Of a stretch of 64,000 bases of DNA, positions 43,847 through 55,386 are shown in pieces (position 1 is the stretch's first letter; each line of letters begins with the position of its first letter). This stretch comes from Molanna angustata (taxonomy: Eukaryota; Arthropoda; Insecta; Trichoptera; Molannidae). The notes under the pieces are model-generated. The model saw only the letters and a program-made list of their open reading frames with translations. It was not told the DNA's origin and ran no database searches. The position numbers were made by a program, and so were the translations under genes. The stretch is taken from assembly GCA_963576475.1 (NCBI GenBank), contig OY754970.1:35280619-35344618 (forward strand), written 5' to 3'.

Positions 43847-44234
43847 TATATATTTATACATACATACCATCACGCCATGTCCCTCACGGGGTAGGCAGAG
43901 AGAACCGAACGCCACATATTTCTATCTTGACACACATTCATCGCCTCATCAACATTCATACATCGTCTTATACACGTTCGTCTGTTGTTCACGCTTCTTA
44001 CATTTCCATCTTTCAGAATATCGTTGACAAGGTCATGCCATCCTTTTCTTGGGCGCCCCCGACCTCTTATTCCATTCCTGTCAGCTTTGTATATTTTCTT
44101 CGTCAGGCGTTCTTCATTCATTCTCTCCAAGTGGCCAAACCATCTCAATGTGTTAAATTTCATTCTGTTAATTACATCTTTCTTCATCTTACATTCTTTC
44201 CTTGTATCTTCATTTCGAACCTATATATTTATAC
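43847..44234 (-). pseudogene. 5'-truncated LINE copy with 13-bp TSD
   Basis: TATATATTTATAC at 43847-43859 and 44222-44234 bounds a 362-bp insertion. The minus frame 44187-43870 has NTLRWFGHLERM and GRGRPRKGWHDLV and ends WRSVLSAYPVRDMA, closely matching the frame at 27.7 kb. Its end is the same GACATGGCGTGATGGTATG followed by a TATG remnant. Only the last roughly 110 residues survive, still without stops. Confidence 0.9.
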
Positions 44235-45164
44235 CTCTTTTAATACCTATTTTAACTTAAGGCCCATGTATGCCATACGGATGTACACAAATATGCACAC
44301 TAAATAACTTCCTTATGCACTATACACGATATTTTTTCGTGAAGAAAAGGTAAAATTAAGAGGTATTAAGAGGTTTAGTAATCAAAATATAAAATTATCA
44401 AAAAACTCAGCCGGTAGATTTTCATATTCTCTTTCGATTAAAGTAAAAATCTACTTTATAGTTTTTTTTTTATTTATTTTATAGAACACAACAGCAAACA
44501 AGAAAAATTTATACAAAAATATATACTAAGATAATTTTTATGTTGACAATTATAGTATTCTAAAATATATTAGGTACCTACATACACATTTGTTAGCAAT
44601 TTCGAAAACAGGATGTGAAAGGAGAGAGGTAGGGAGGGGAGTGGGGGTAAGCATCGACCAATAGAAACTCATATTATGACTTATACCTCACGTGTCTCAA
44701 TGTATGAGTGATACGTACTTAAATTATAATGAACAAATTAAAATTAGTTACAATAAAAAGTGTTTAATTAAAACTTTTTTTACCAGAAAAGTATTTAATA
44801 AAAACAAATTTAAAAAAAAATCATGTAAGAGTATAAATAATTTAAAATATACTGTTCTTTATTTCAATGATATATCTTCTGAAGGTTCTGGGAAAAGACT
44901 TTATAATTTACTAATAGCCTACTATAGCCTCTATAGAAAGACGTGCACATCTACCATTATCTTCTACAATGATTAATCTTATTTTCATAGTAACTTCAAC
45001 AGCCACTGTTGCAAATGACTCTCAAGTTTCGTTAAAAAGACAACATAAAAATATCGTGCGCATATCGCGTCACTGTCTTCGTCAAACATTGATGTGACGT
45101 TACGAAGGCCTCGCCTTGAATGTACCTATAACTTTTGTTTTAGTTTATTATTTTGGTATACCTA
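44235..45164. other. Spacer with possible LINE 3' end and a 94-codon frame
   Basis: A T-rich (TTTATTTATTTTA) start at 44460 looks like a minus-strand LINE tail. Plus frame 44692-44976 (94 codons, lysine- and asparagine-rich) has no family feature. A less AT-rich block at 45000-45120 (CGTGCGCATATCGCGTCAC) is unassigned. Confidence 0.3.
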
Positions 45165-45760
45165 CATAAAAACGAGTAGGTTGTGACCAACGCTAAACTC
45201 CTCACTAACAAGTCATTCTATAAATATAGGAAAATTTTGAATGGAAATTCAAATTTTGTATGGAAAATTTTCAGGATTTTCATGAAATGAGTTTGTTAAA
45301 TTATTTTTTATTTAAATATTTTATTGATAACTCTTCAATGCCATTATATGAGTGATGTGTCTTTTTACCAATTTGAAAATAAAAATTACAAATTTTAAGT
45401 TTCCTGAGTTTAGAGTCACTCTGAAATATTAGACAGTTAAAAAAATTGAGAAGCACTATTCAGATATCCTTCAAAATCTAATGGGGTCTAAGTGAGTATT
45501 AGATATACAAATTTGCAAAATTTGAATAGAATTGAGTGAGTACTTCAGTTTATAATCGATAAAGTAAATATGAACGCCGTACATAGCACATAGCACACAG
45601 CACATAGCACATAGCACACACACACACAGATACATTGTGATGAAACTTTCAGAATACAATCTCAGCATGATACTAGTTGATAATCTGCAAAAAAAATAGC
45701 CTTTAAAATTGCGAAATCATAACTCCCCACTATATCCCCTTGGGTTAGTGAGGAGTAATA
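45165..45760 (+). repeat. 600-bp family R1, copy D (best ends)
   Basis: Starts AAAACGAGTAGGTTGTGACC then ACTCCTCACTAAC (from 45208). Ends with GTTAGTGAGGAGT (to 45755). These 13-bp sequences are exact inverted repeats. Internal phrases: TCAGATATCCTTCAAAATCT, AATGGGGTCTAAGTGAGTAT, a GCACATAGCACACAG run, ATACATTGTGATGAAACTTT and CATAACTCCCCACTATATCC. No frame. Confidence 0.85.
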
Positions 45761-46090
45761 AAACACAAAGATTTTTTAGTTTGCATATTTTTACTCGCCA
45801 CTACTATGGAATTGTGAGAGTCGTGATTTCACGATTTTTATAAATATTTTTTTACATCAATTTTATAACGGTTAACATGCATAGGTACCTACCTACCTAC
45901 TGTAAGTTTCGTACCAATGTTTTTGTGTGTATGGTGTATTATGAAAACTTTTGTGCTCTGTGAAACTTATATTTATTTAGGAAACATAAATATGGTTCAT
46001 AAAAATGCATTAAGGGATTGTCAACCTTTCAAGTGGAGAATCTAGAGGAGAGTTTAGTGTTGGCCACAACCCACTCGTATGCAGTGGTTT
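45761..46090 (-). repeat. Diverged R1-related copy in opposite orientation
   Basis: Plus strand ACTCGCCACTACTATGG at the left and GAGAGTTTAGTGTTGGCCAC, AACCCACTCGTATG at the right match the two ends of R1 read in reverse. The middle is highly diverged and contains a TAGGTACCTACCTACC tract. It abuts copy D tail to tail. Confidence 0.6.
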
Positions 46091-46157
46091 TATGAATTTT
46101 GTCTTCAAAAATAGGGTTAGTTACACTTTAGACCGTGCTCGTTACATAGAACGTAAT

Positions 46158-46303
46158 ATTGATTCATTCATACCATCACGGCATATCCCACATTGTGAGG
46201 TAACCAGCGACAGGTGTTCGGGTGTGCATTTATATTATAAAAGGAAGACACAAAAGAACGACACATTTGTGTATGCCCACACACCAGTCTCGTTATAAGT
46301 AAC
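46158..46303 (-). mobile_element. SINE-D copy (longest)
   Basis: Minus strand: ACGAGACTGGTGTGTGGGCA, then CTTCCTTTTATAATATAAAT, ACACCTGTCGCTGGTTACC, TGGGATATGCCGTGATGGTA, TGAATGAAT. It carries an extra roughly 25 bp in the middle relative to the 14.3-kb copy. Confidence 0.7.
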
Positions 46304-48084
46304 ATATTTTTAGCTGTTTACTTAACCGTAAACATTTTTTTCTTTTTGAAAAGTTGACAACAGGTAGGTATCTACATGTATCTATATGAATACTATTTCT
46401 ATTACGTAATTTTTTTAAACAGAATTTAAAAATTTCATTTAACATTCTAAATTAGTTGTTTTCGATTTGTTGTTGATATGTTTCAATTGCCTTTTTTTTA
46501 TTTGAATATGTGTTTGATATGTTTCAATGGTCTGTATTCCTTATTTTTAATTTTTTTAATGTTTGTTTGATTGTTTGTTCATATATGACTTTGATTTAAT
46601 TACTTCATGTATGACTTCGATTTAATTGCTTTATATTTGATATTTTTTATTTGTCAGTGTAAGTTGATTCCCTCATCAAGCACAAAATTGCAATATTTAT
46701 AACGAGGCGTTGCAAAAAAAACTATTGTAAAAATTACTATAGGTACTTGTGAATTACATTTTTATATGTATTGGAACATAATATGTTAAATAAATAAAAT
46801 AAAATAAGTAAATAAAATAATTTTAAAATACTCAATTTTCCAAAACGTGAGAGTAATTCGAATTGGGGTTGTTATACCAGCTGATCAAAATAAGTACATT
46901 TTTTAAATATTATAGTTTTTTTTTAAATATTATTTGAAATGCATTTGATGTGATGTAAACATGCTGCGACCATATTAGTAGTTTATTTCGAAATAATGAC
47001 TTTCGACGTTTCCTTTTAACGAAACGTCATGTGGGCTGTAACGAGTTTTTTTTGCCCAGTAAAATGTGTGCCAACAATTTAAGAGCCATAAAAATGAGAA
47101 ATTCAATATACGATTATAATTGTGTTAATCTTCCGTCATGAATATTCATTGACGACAATACTTGAATACACTTATATACTTTCGAATCATATTGACTTGA
47201 TAAGTATTACCTAACTATTAAACACTCATAAAACTATCAATTAAGGTAAATACATGTTTTTTATTATTGAAAATCAAAATAGGTACATAATACATAGGTA
47301 ATATAAACAGTAAATATAAGAAAAAAATGCAATTCAAAATAATTTAAAAATATTATATAACATTTTTTTTTGTATAAACCACCTCACTATGCTGAGTCAG
47401 CAGAAAATTACTTGCATATATCACAGTTTTTTTTAATTTCTTTTATACCTAAAATAAAAATTTAAACTTTTGTTACTTGATCATGTTTCCGCGGTATATA
47501 TTATAGGTACACAAACATCTAGACCAACTAGACAGACCGAACAGACTAAAATCTCAATACCTAGACTTAAGTCAACATTCGGACAAAAAAACTTCCTATA
47601 TTTTGGAGTCAACTATATAAACAAATAAATTATGCCCTTGTTTTAATCCATGTATTTATTGTTTTATTTCATATGTTTCAAAAACTGTATGTCCTTTATT
47701 TCTTTTTTTATCATACTTATTAAAATATTTTGGTGCTACCTACATAGTAGTAATGTCTTTGTTCTAAATGTCGTGTTTGTCTTTGGAGTTATGAAAAATG
47801 CAGCTGTGTGCTGTCTCGTAATTATTGTGTTGCGGTGTAATACGATTAATATTTAATTCATCTTTTCTACATTAATTGAATTGAAAACGTACAGAACTTA
47901 AACGCATATTTTATATTTTACTCCCCAGAAGGTGGATTCTTGATAAAAAGGACATGGATGGCGCTATATACTGTTTTCTTTTGATTGTTTTTTTCGATCT
48001 CCTCTGTGATCATAGCACGTGGAGAATCAATTGTACCTAACCATTAACTAAAGAGCATTCAAGGAACCAAATATTGTCCTGACA
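46304..48084. other. AT-rich spacer
   Basis: No gene recognised. Repeated TTGATTTAATT(A/G)CTT phrases at about 46590-46635 form a small tandem duplication. Confidence 0.35.
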
Positions 48085-48275
48085 CGTGTATGGACGATGA
48101 ACAGACGCCGAAAGGAATCCTCACAACACGTCCGGATGGAAGAAATGTGGAAAGGCCTAGACTACGATGGATGGATGTATGGAGTCAAGAAAAAAAATTG
48201 AAGAGAAAAGTCCATGAACAGGAGGGAATGACGACGATTCCTTGAAGAGGCACCCCCTGCCTCAGCATCAAATAT
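48085..48275 (+). pseudogene. LINE C-terminal relic
   Basis: Reads RMDDEQTPKGILTTRPDGR then ERPRLRWMDVW and a stop near 48245. It is the RPRLRWxDxV part of a LINE C-terminus. Very short and surrounded by unrelated sequence. Confidence 0.6.
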
Positions 48276-48994
48276 TTTTAACAAAGTCATAAAAAAATAG
48301 TACCTACTTACATTATATTAGAAGATGTATAGTAGGTATAAGTTGAAAATAAATAAATAAATAGGTATTTTGCGTTTATTTGACACCTAATACAAACAAT
48401 AAAAAATTACAACTCATAGACAAACCAACAAGCACTAAACATCGGTAGGTATATCAATTTATAGATCCATAAACAAATCTACGATTATATTGTAAACCCA
48501 ACGAAACAAAATCAATTAAACATAAAATTAGTTAGACCAGGTACCTACATATTATTGTGGTATAATTTTAATGGCGGCTTAGTAACATATTTGATAGCCT
48601 CAAGGCCTGCCCAGGAGCAGTGTTGGAAAAACGCTAAACACTGTAATTGCCCGATCGTTAAATTTACTGTTCCGGTAGTTTTATTATTTTATTATTCCTG
48701 TTTTTGACCCTTGAGAGGCGAGTTTTTTTTTCATAACCACATCTCAAAGTTTCGTGCGCGTATCGACCGATAGAGACTAAACTGCCTTGCGACGTGTTTG
48801 AAACTACTTTTTTCGCGGTCGTAATCGAGCGGTTTTTATGAATAGAAATCAATATGAGCTATTTTATTTACAGAACCAACATTTTACAGTATTTTTACAA
48901 TGGAAATGTTATTTATATTAAATTATAAACCTTTTAAGAGCGCCTTTAAATAGGTTGAACTAATTAAGTGATGTAGGTACTTAGTCAAGCTAGA
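48276..48994. other. Spacer with one CpG-richer block
   Basis: At about 48610-48850 the sequence (TCGTGCGCGTATCGACCGAT, CGCGGTCGTAATCGAGCGG) is much richer in CpG than its flanks. No frame or repeat explains it. Confidence 0.3.
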
Positions 48995-49665
48995 AAAAAA
49001 GAGTGGGTTGTGTCCAACCCTAAAATCCTCACTAGCAAGTTACTCCACAAAGTATTCATATTTTGTATGAAAAAAATCAGCATTTTCATGAAATGAGTTT
49101 GTAAACTTATTTGTTATTTAATTTTTTTTTTGAAAACTTCTTAATTCTTCAATGCTGTTTTAAGAAAGTTGTGTGACTTTTACCAATTTGTAAATAAAAA
49201 TGAAAAAAATCGAGTTTCCTGAGCTTGGGGTCAATTAGGAATTTCTGACAGTTGAAAAAAATTAATTTTTTTTTATTCTCTCTTTTCATTTTTTTTCTCT
49301 TTGTAATTTTGTTTTTATATTTCTTACTCTTTTATGTTATTTTTTATCAATTTATTTCTCACTTAATTAGTACTGTACCAATTTAACTAAGAGACTTCAC
49401 GTTGCTCGGGTTGGTTGGAAGAAATTGCCTTATGGCAATAAACCTGCCTTTGTACACATGTACATAAATTATATAAATAAATAAATAATAAATAAGAATC
49501 ACTATTCAGATCTCCCTCAAAATCTATTAGGGTCTAAGCGATTATTAGATACACATTTGCAAATTTGCAAAATTTTAAAAGAATCGAACGAGTACCTACC
49601 TACTTTAGTATAAAATCGATAAAGTAAGTATATCACTATATCCCTTTGGATTAGTGAGGAGTAAA
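48995..49665 (+). repeat. 600-bp family R1, copy E, interrupted
   Basis: Left part 48995-49261 (GAGTGGGTTGTGTCCAACCC to GACAGTTGAAAAAAATT) and right part from 49496 (AATCACTATTCAGATCTCCC to GGATTAGTGAGGAGTAAAAA) match copies D and F. The piece between is a LINE 3' end. Confidence 0.85.
49262..49495 (+). mobile_element. LINE 3' UTR inserted in R1 copy E
   Basis: T-rich start, then AGAGACTTCACGTTGCTCGG, GTTGGTTGGAAGAAATTGCC, AATAAACCTGCCTTTGTAC and an (ATAA)n tail. The same 3' UTR follows the LINE C-terminus at 24.8-25.2 kb. No coding sequence is left. Confidence 0.8.
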
Positions 49666-50289
49666 AATACCTATTTTAACTACTTCGAATTCTGAGTTCA
49701 AAAAATATATGCTGCGAAACCTCTAAGTTGGTGTTCTTTGACTTCAAACTTGGAAAAACTATGAAAAATGTAGACCTGGCCATAAAAAATTTCGCGGATC
49801 TTGGCTTGAAACTTCGTCGATCTGTTAAGATAAATAAATTCTTTTGAACAAATCGACAGTTGGATGACAGTCAACAAGTACCTACCTATTTATCATCTGC
49901 CCTAATTAGGTATTATCTACAACTTTTTGAACCATGGTACCTACCGAGATTGCTAATACAGGTAGGTCTTCATGCTTTGCATTTCTAAGTTGCTCACTTA
50001 GTGGTCTGTAAAAAAATCGATTACAATCTTCTTGTACAGGGTGGGTGGTGGTTGAAGTAGCAAATTAACAAGTATAAGTAGGTACCTACCCAAAAATCTT
50101 TACTCAAAACTCTATAAACAGAAAAATAATAACATACTGCCTTATATGTAAATTTACGTACCTATAATAAACAAGAAAATGTTCGCAAAATACAGTGTTG
50201 GGATATTAAATGTTATCGTTGGTACTCAAATGGTTCAGTTTATTTCATGAATGAACAGAAAAGAAACCCCATGTTTGTTTGGGTTTCTC
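49666..50289. other. Spacer
   Basis: Nothing recognised. Confidence 0.35.
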
Positions 50290-50350
50290 TCTCACCCGTC
50301 CCCTCCCCCTCCGTCCCTTCCTCCCCACCACCCCCCCTTTCCCTCCTCAC
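50290..50350. repeat. Polypyrimidine tract, G-quadruplex-capable on minus strand
   Basis: Sixty bases almost wholly C/T. It has seven or more C-runs of 3-7, such as CCCCTCCCCC and CCACCACCCCCCC. The minus strand thus has many G-runs. No purine-rich partner repeat is nearby. Confidence 0.75.
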
Positions 50351-50692
50351 AAAGTTTCACACTTCCTCTGAAAATATAAGTGGTCGTTAAACTCTCCATA
50401 AAGTGGCTACCTACTAAAGGCAGTGCGTTAACAAAAGGGCTCCTTTCGGCCTGCATAAATTCCATGCAGTTAACTTGTTTGTTTGTTGTTACCAACTTTA
50501 TTTCGCTACTACAAAAAAGCCTAGGTCAATAGAGACTATTACTAACTTCAACACAATTTTTTTTTTGTCGTAATTAAGAATAATGTTGTTTATACATCGT
50601 AAATAGGTTACAGAACATGGCAAAAAATCCCATAGGTATACACTTCACCTTCATTGGTTCATGGTACAAATTACTTGTAACAATATTTACAC
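50351..50692. other. Spacer
   Basis: Nothing recognised. Confidence 0.35.
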
Positions 50693-52338
50693 ATAGGATT
50701 GAGCTGTGCAAACTGAATGTAGTAAAGATACCTACTCATACTTATTTAATACCCACATAGGCTTGAGCTGTGCAAACTGAATGTAGTGGAGATACCTACT
50801 CTTACTTATTTAATACCCACATAGGCTTGAGCTGTGCAAACTGAATGTAGTGGAGATACCTACTCTTACTTATTTAATACCCACATAGGCTTGAGCTGTG
50901 CAAACTGAATGTAGTGGAGATACCTAATACTCATACTTATTTAATACCACATAGGCTTGAGCTGTGCAAACTGAATGTAGTGAAGATACCTACTCTTACT
51001 TATTTAATACCCACATAGGCTTGAGCTGTGCAAACTGAATGTAGTGGAGATACCTACTCTTACTTATTTAATACCCACATAGGCTTGAGCTGTGCAAACT
51101 GAATGTAGTGGAGATACCTAATACTCATACTTATTTAATACCACATAGGCTTGAGCTGTGCAAACTGAATGTAGTGAAGATACCTACTCTTACTTATTTA
51201 ATACCCACATAGGCTTGAGCTGTGCAAACTGAATGTAGTGGAGATACCTACTCTTACTTATTTAATACCCACATAGGCTTGAGCTGTGCAAACTGAATGT
51301 AGTGGAGATACCTAATACTCATACTTATTTAATACCACATAGGCTTGAGCTGTGCAAACTGAATGTAGTGAAGATACCTACTCCTACTTATTTAATACCC
51401 ACATAGGCTTGAGCTGTGCAAACTGAATGTAGTGGAGATACCTACTCTTACTTATTTAATACCCACATAGGCTTGAGCTGTGCAAACTGAATGTAGTGAA
51501 GATACCTACTCTTACTTATTTAATACCCACATAGGCTTGAGCTGTGCAAACTGAATGTAGTGGAGATACCTAATACTCATACTTATTTAATACCACATAG
51601 GCTTGAGCTGTGCAAACTGAATGTAGTGGAGATACCTAATACTCATACTTATTTAATACCACATAGGCTTGAGCTGTGCAAACTGAATGTAGTGAAGATA
51701 CCTACTCATACTTATTTAATACCACATAGGCTTGAGCTGTGCAAACTGAATGTAGTGAAGATACCTACTCTTACTTATTTAATACCCACATAGGCTTGAG
51801 CTGTGCAAACTGAATGTAGTGGAGATACCTACTCTTACTTATTTAATACCCACATAGGCTTGAGCTGTGCAAACTGAATGTAGTGAAGATACCTACTCAT
51901 ACTTATTTAATACCACATAGGCTTGAGCTGTGCAAACTGAATGTAGTGAAGATACCTACTCTTACTTATTTAATACCCACATAGGCTTGAGCTGTGCAAA
52001 CTGAATGTAGTGGAGATACCTAATACTCATACTTATTTAATACCACATAGGCTTGAGCTGTGCAAACTTAATGTAGTGAAGATACCTACTCTTACTTATT
52101 AAATACCCACAAAGGCTTGAGCTATGCAAACTTAATGTAGTGAAGATACCTACTCTTACTTATTAAATACCCACATAGGCTTGAGCTGTGCAAACTGAAT
52201 GTAGTTAAGATACCTACTCTTACTTATTAAATACCCACATAGGCTTTAGCTGTGCAAACTGACTGTAGTGAAGATACCTACTCTTACTTATTAAATACCC
52301 ACATAGGCTTGAGCTGTGCAAACTTAATGTAGTGAAGG
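50693..52338. repeat. Minisatellite, 26 copies of 63-66 bp
   Basis: GAGCTGTGCAAACTGAATGT marks each unit. Starts run from 50701 to 52311. Most spacings are 64 bp, with 66 for units carrying CTAATACTCATACTTA plus TACCACAT. From 50765 the pattern 64-64-66 repeats three times (a 194-bp trimer), then breaks down. The last five units are more diverged (TTATTAAATACCC, GCAAACTTAATG). The 77-codon open frame at 51560-51793 is an artefact of consecutive 66-bp units. Confidence 0.95.
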
Positions 52339-52599
52339 TATGTACCTACCATTTGATGAATTTGTTTTTATGAATTTAATAAAAATGGCTTTTTTGCTTC
52401 TCATTTTCTTCGTAACATATTTTTTTCTCCCTCCAGCAATTTCTAAATATTTTACCTTATTAATTGTAGGTACTTACTAAAAAGAGCCTTAAAAAGGTTT
52501 ATAATTTGTAATTTACCTTTGTTAATACAATTATTAATTGTTGGTACTATATATCAATAAATAAAAATAAAATAAATTTTTCAACGATAGGAAAAATCC
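52339..52599. other. Spacer
   Basis: Nothing recognised. Confidence 0.35.
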
Positions 52600-52860
52600 G
52601 ATAAAAGATGTTGATAGACATATTGAAAGACTGGCTTATGAAAGTGAAAACTGGACTTGGAAGAAGACGCGTGAAAGTAAAATTAGTGCTGTAGAAATTA
52701 GATCATTTCAAAGTACCATTGTATTATACACACCATAATGTTTGGTTCCATATTCAGCGTAGGCAAAGAGAAGCGACCGCTACACTCTCCTCCTTTGTCA
52801 TAGGCATATAGGCACATATTTCACTTCATTCACATTCCTACGTTATTTTATATTTTTGAG
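52600..52860 (+). pseudogene. Decayed LINE fragments
   Basis: LAYESENWTWKKTRESKISA then VEIRSF at 52630-52710 parallels the frame at 27.8 kb (LTYASETWTWQKTHESRINA). Adjacent minus-strand sequence at 52745-52790 (GTAGGCAAAGAGAAGCGACC) resembles the end of the same LINE in the other orientation. Both are too short to be active. Confidence 0.55.
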
Positions 52861-53389
52861 ATAGATATTAAAATTTCATTAACATGGTCATCCTATAAGT
52901 ACCTACCTTGAAATTCATCAGCCTTATACCTATAAGCAGTACCTACTCGCTTTGTCGTCTGTCTCTTCAAACTGCTGAAAGTAGGACATTAACTGTTCCC
53001 ATTCACTCTACTGAATTTGTTAGTTTTTCAAGTATCAGCAAACTAATGATAGATGCGTTTTCTCAATCAGAAAAACCTATTTAAGAAATGGCTAAAAAAA
53101 TGATAAATAATTCCTGAAAAATTTCCTACCAAGTCTTTCAGTTAGATAGGTAGGTACTTAGGTACCTACCTATCTACATCAAATCTTTGTTTATTTTTTG
53201 TTGTTTTGACAAATATTATATCTATACATTGAGTTTATTTAAGGCTTTATGTTAGTTTGGATATTTGTAAGAGATTGCCAGATGGCAATTAAGCTTGCCT
53301 TTAATATAGGTTCATATAACATGTTTTTTTAAACGTAAGAGATTGCCGAAAAAAATCGCCCTCTGTTAATTAGGTAGACATGACAAAAA
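52861..53389. other. Spacer with a LINE-like tail
   Basis: GATTGCCAGATGGCAATTAA, GCTTGCCTTT at about 53272-53305 resembles the ATTGCC(TTAT)GGCAATAAACC end of the LINE at 49.3 kb. No coding part. Confidence 0.35.
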
Positions 53390-53975
53390 CTAAACAAAAC
53401 GAGTGGGTTTTGGTCAACGATATACTCCTCACTACCAAGTCACTCCACAGAGTACCTACTCAAATTTGTATGGAAAATTTTCAGAATTTTTATGAAATGA
53501 GTTTGTTTGAATTATTTTTGATTGAAATATTTTATTATGAAAACTTGATAATTCTTCACTGCCATTTTATGAAAGCGATGTGCCATTTAAGCAATTCGAA
53601 AATAAAAATATGAAATTATAGTTAAGTTTCCTGATCTTGGGGTCACTTATAAATATTTGACAGTTAAAAGAATTGAGAAGCACTGATCATATTATATCCT
53701 TTAATATCTAATGGAGTCTAAGCGAATATTAGATACCTATACCTACAAATTTGCAAAATTGGAAAAGAATCGAATGAGTAAAATTATAATTGATAAAGTA
53801 GAATAAACACGCCGTACATAGCTCATAATACACAGCACACACACAGATACATTGTGATGAAACTTTCAGATATAGTGATATACAATCTCAGCATGATACA
53901 AAAAAAAATAACCTTAAAAATTTCGAATTCATAACTCCCCACCAATTAGGTATATCCCCTTGGGGTAGCGAGGAG
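53390..53975 (+). repeat. 600-bp family R1, copy F
   Basis: Starts ACAAAACGAGTGGGTTTTGG, continues CGATATACTCCTCACTACC and ends CCCCTTGGGGTAGCGAGGAG. Full length, with one substitution in each 13-bp end. Confidence 0.85.
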
Positions 53976-54964
53976 TATAAATAAATATTTAACAGTTTAC
54001 TGAAAAGAGGTCATTTTTGGTATGAGTTAGTAGATTTATGTTTTGGGTAAGTAAGTAAATATAGCTAAGTACCAACTTAGTTAGATACCAATAGTAAAAG
54101 GACGAACCCACCAGGTTGTCCCAACATAATGGGTTAAGGTAGTTTTGGGGTCAAGGTCACCCGCAGCCATCCACTTGAGCACACCTACCTATGTAGGTAC
54201 CTACCTCACGGCTTTGGAAGGGAAATCCAGCGACAATTTGTCTACGAGAGTTTGTCAAATCAATTTGATAGACAAACCAAAATTTCTAAAATAAAAAATA
54301 AATCGGTTTAGGTACCATACGTGGTTCAGATGTCATAGATCTGATTCATAAACCAATGGTTCGATACCCGGTGGACACACAGTGTTTCAATGTATTGTCA
54401 GTAATAATAATAACAATAATCAACGCTTCCTAGCACCCAGCGCGAGTGGCGATTTTTTTGCCATATGGCTATTTTTTCCAACTTACCGCAGTATTTCCAG
54501 CCCAGTGATTTGTGAAACACACGTTTTGAAGATTCTTATTTTTATTGAAAAAAAAATTTTTTATCTTTTTTTTTATTTGAAGGTAGATATTATATACCTA
54601 CCTGTCTGTGTAAATAATAGGTAGGTAGGTACCTAACCTACCTACCACGAAAAATTTCAATATATGTAGGTACCTACCTATAGATACCTAATTAAGTATT
54701 ATTAAATGCAATCTTACCAGTAACCTATAAATGTTTGATTTCGGTTTTAAATTGTTAAACTATTTATAGTTATAGGTAACTACCTATAGACAGATATGTA
54801 CTGACATCAAAGGTTAACTCATTGACATAAAAAATGGGTTATGGAAGTAAGTATCGTCCTGGGTACCTAGGTAGGTACACACTAAAAATTGACATAGACA
54901 TAATATATTATGGAATAGACATATCGAGTAAATTTGGATACCTATACCTAATAGATATGATACC
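53976..54964. other. Spacer with a SINE-B head fragment
   Basis: At about 54325-54385, CGTGGTTCAGATGTCATAGA and AATGGTTCGATACCCGGTGG, ACACACAG resemble the SINE-B head (B box TTCGATACC). No other feature. GGTACC-centred tracts begin at about 54620. Confidence 0.4.
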
Positions 54965-55150
54965 TAGGCCCTGAGTCAAATTGAAAACGCTGTTCGTTAT
55001 CGCCAAGCGCTATTTTTTTTTTGTATGTGATTTGACGTTTGTTGTAGATATTTTTTCTACAATTACAAACAACAAACGTCAAATCCCATACAAAAAAAAA
55101 TTAGCGCTTGGCGAAAACGAACAGCGTTTTCAATTTGACTTGGGGGCCTA
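54965..55150. mobile_element. Palindromic MITE, TA target duplication
   Basis: The body 54967-55148 (182 bp) has TA at both borders. Left GGCCCTGAGTCAAATTG and the inverted right end GGCCCCCAAGTCAAATTG pair, and the arms continue through AACGCTGTTCG and TTTGACGTTTGTTG to a centre near 55055. TA duplication suggests a Tc1/mariner-type transposase. Confidence 0.85.
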
Positions 55151-55386
55151 GTAGAAATATGCTTATAATTGATCATTTTATATGTAGGTACCTACAATAT
55201 AATTAATAACCTAGTAATTAGATAATACTTATCTACCTCATATTCATTGAGCTATTCGCGCGTTTCGTGAGTGCAGAACCTCCCATATGTAAATATAACT
55301 ATATTAGGTAGGTATGTAAAATGTAATCTTGTCATTCCCATTAGGACATCCCCGCAGTTTAGACAATATGTATCTAATTTCAAATA

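Noticed and set aside
50292..50495. Glycine/tryptophan-rich minus-strand frame
   Set aside because: Arises from the polypyrimidine tract.
51560..51793. Repetitive protein with 22-residue repeats
   Set aside because: It is produced only by consecutive 66-bp units of the minisatellite. Neighbouring 64-bp units break the frame.
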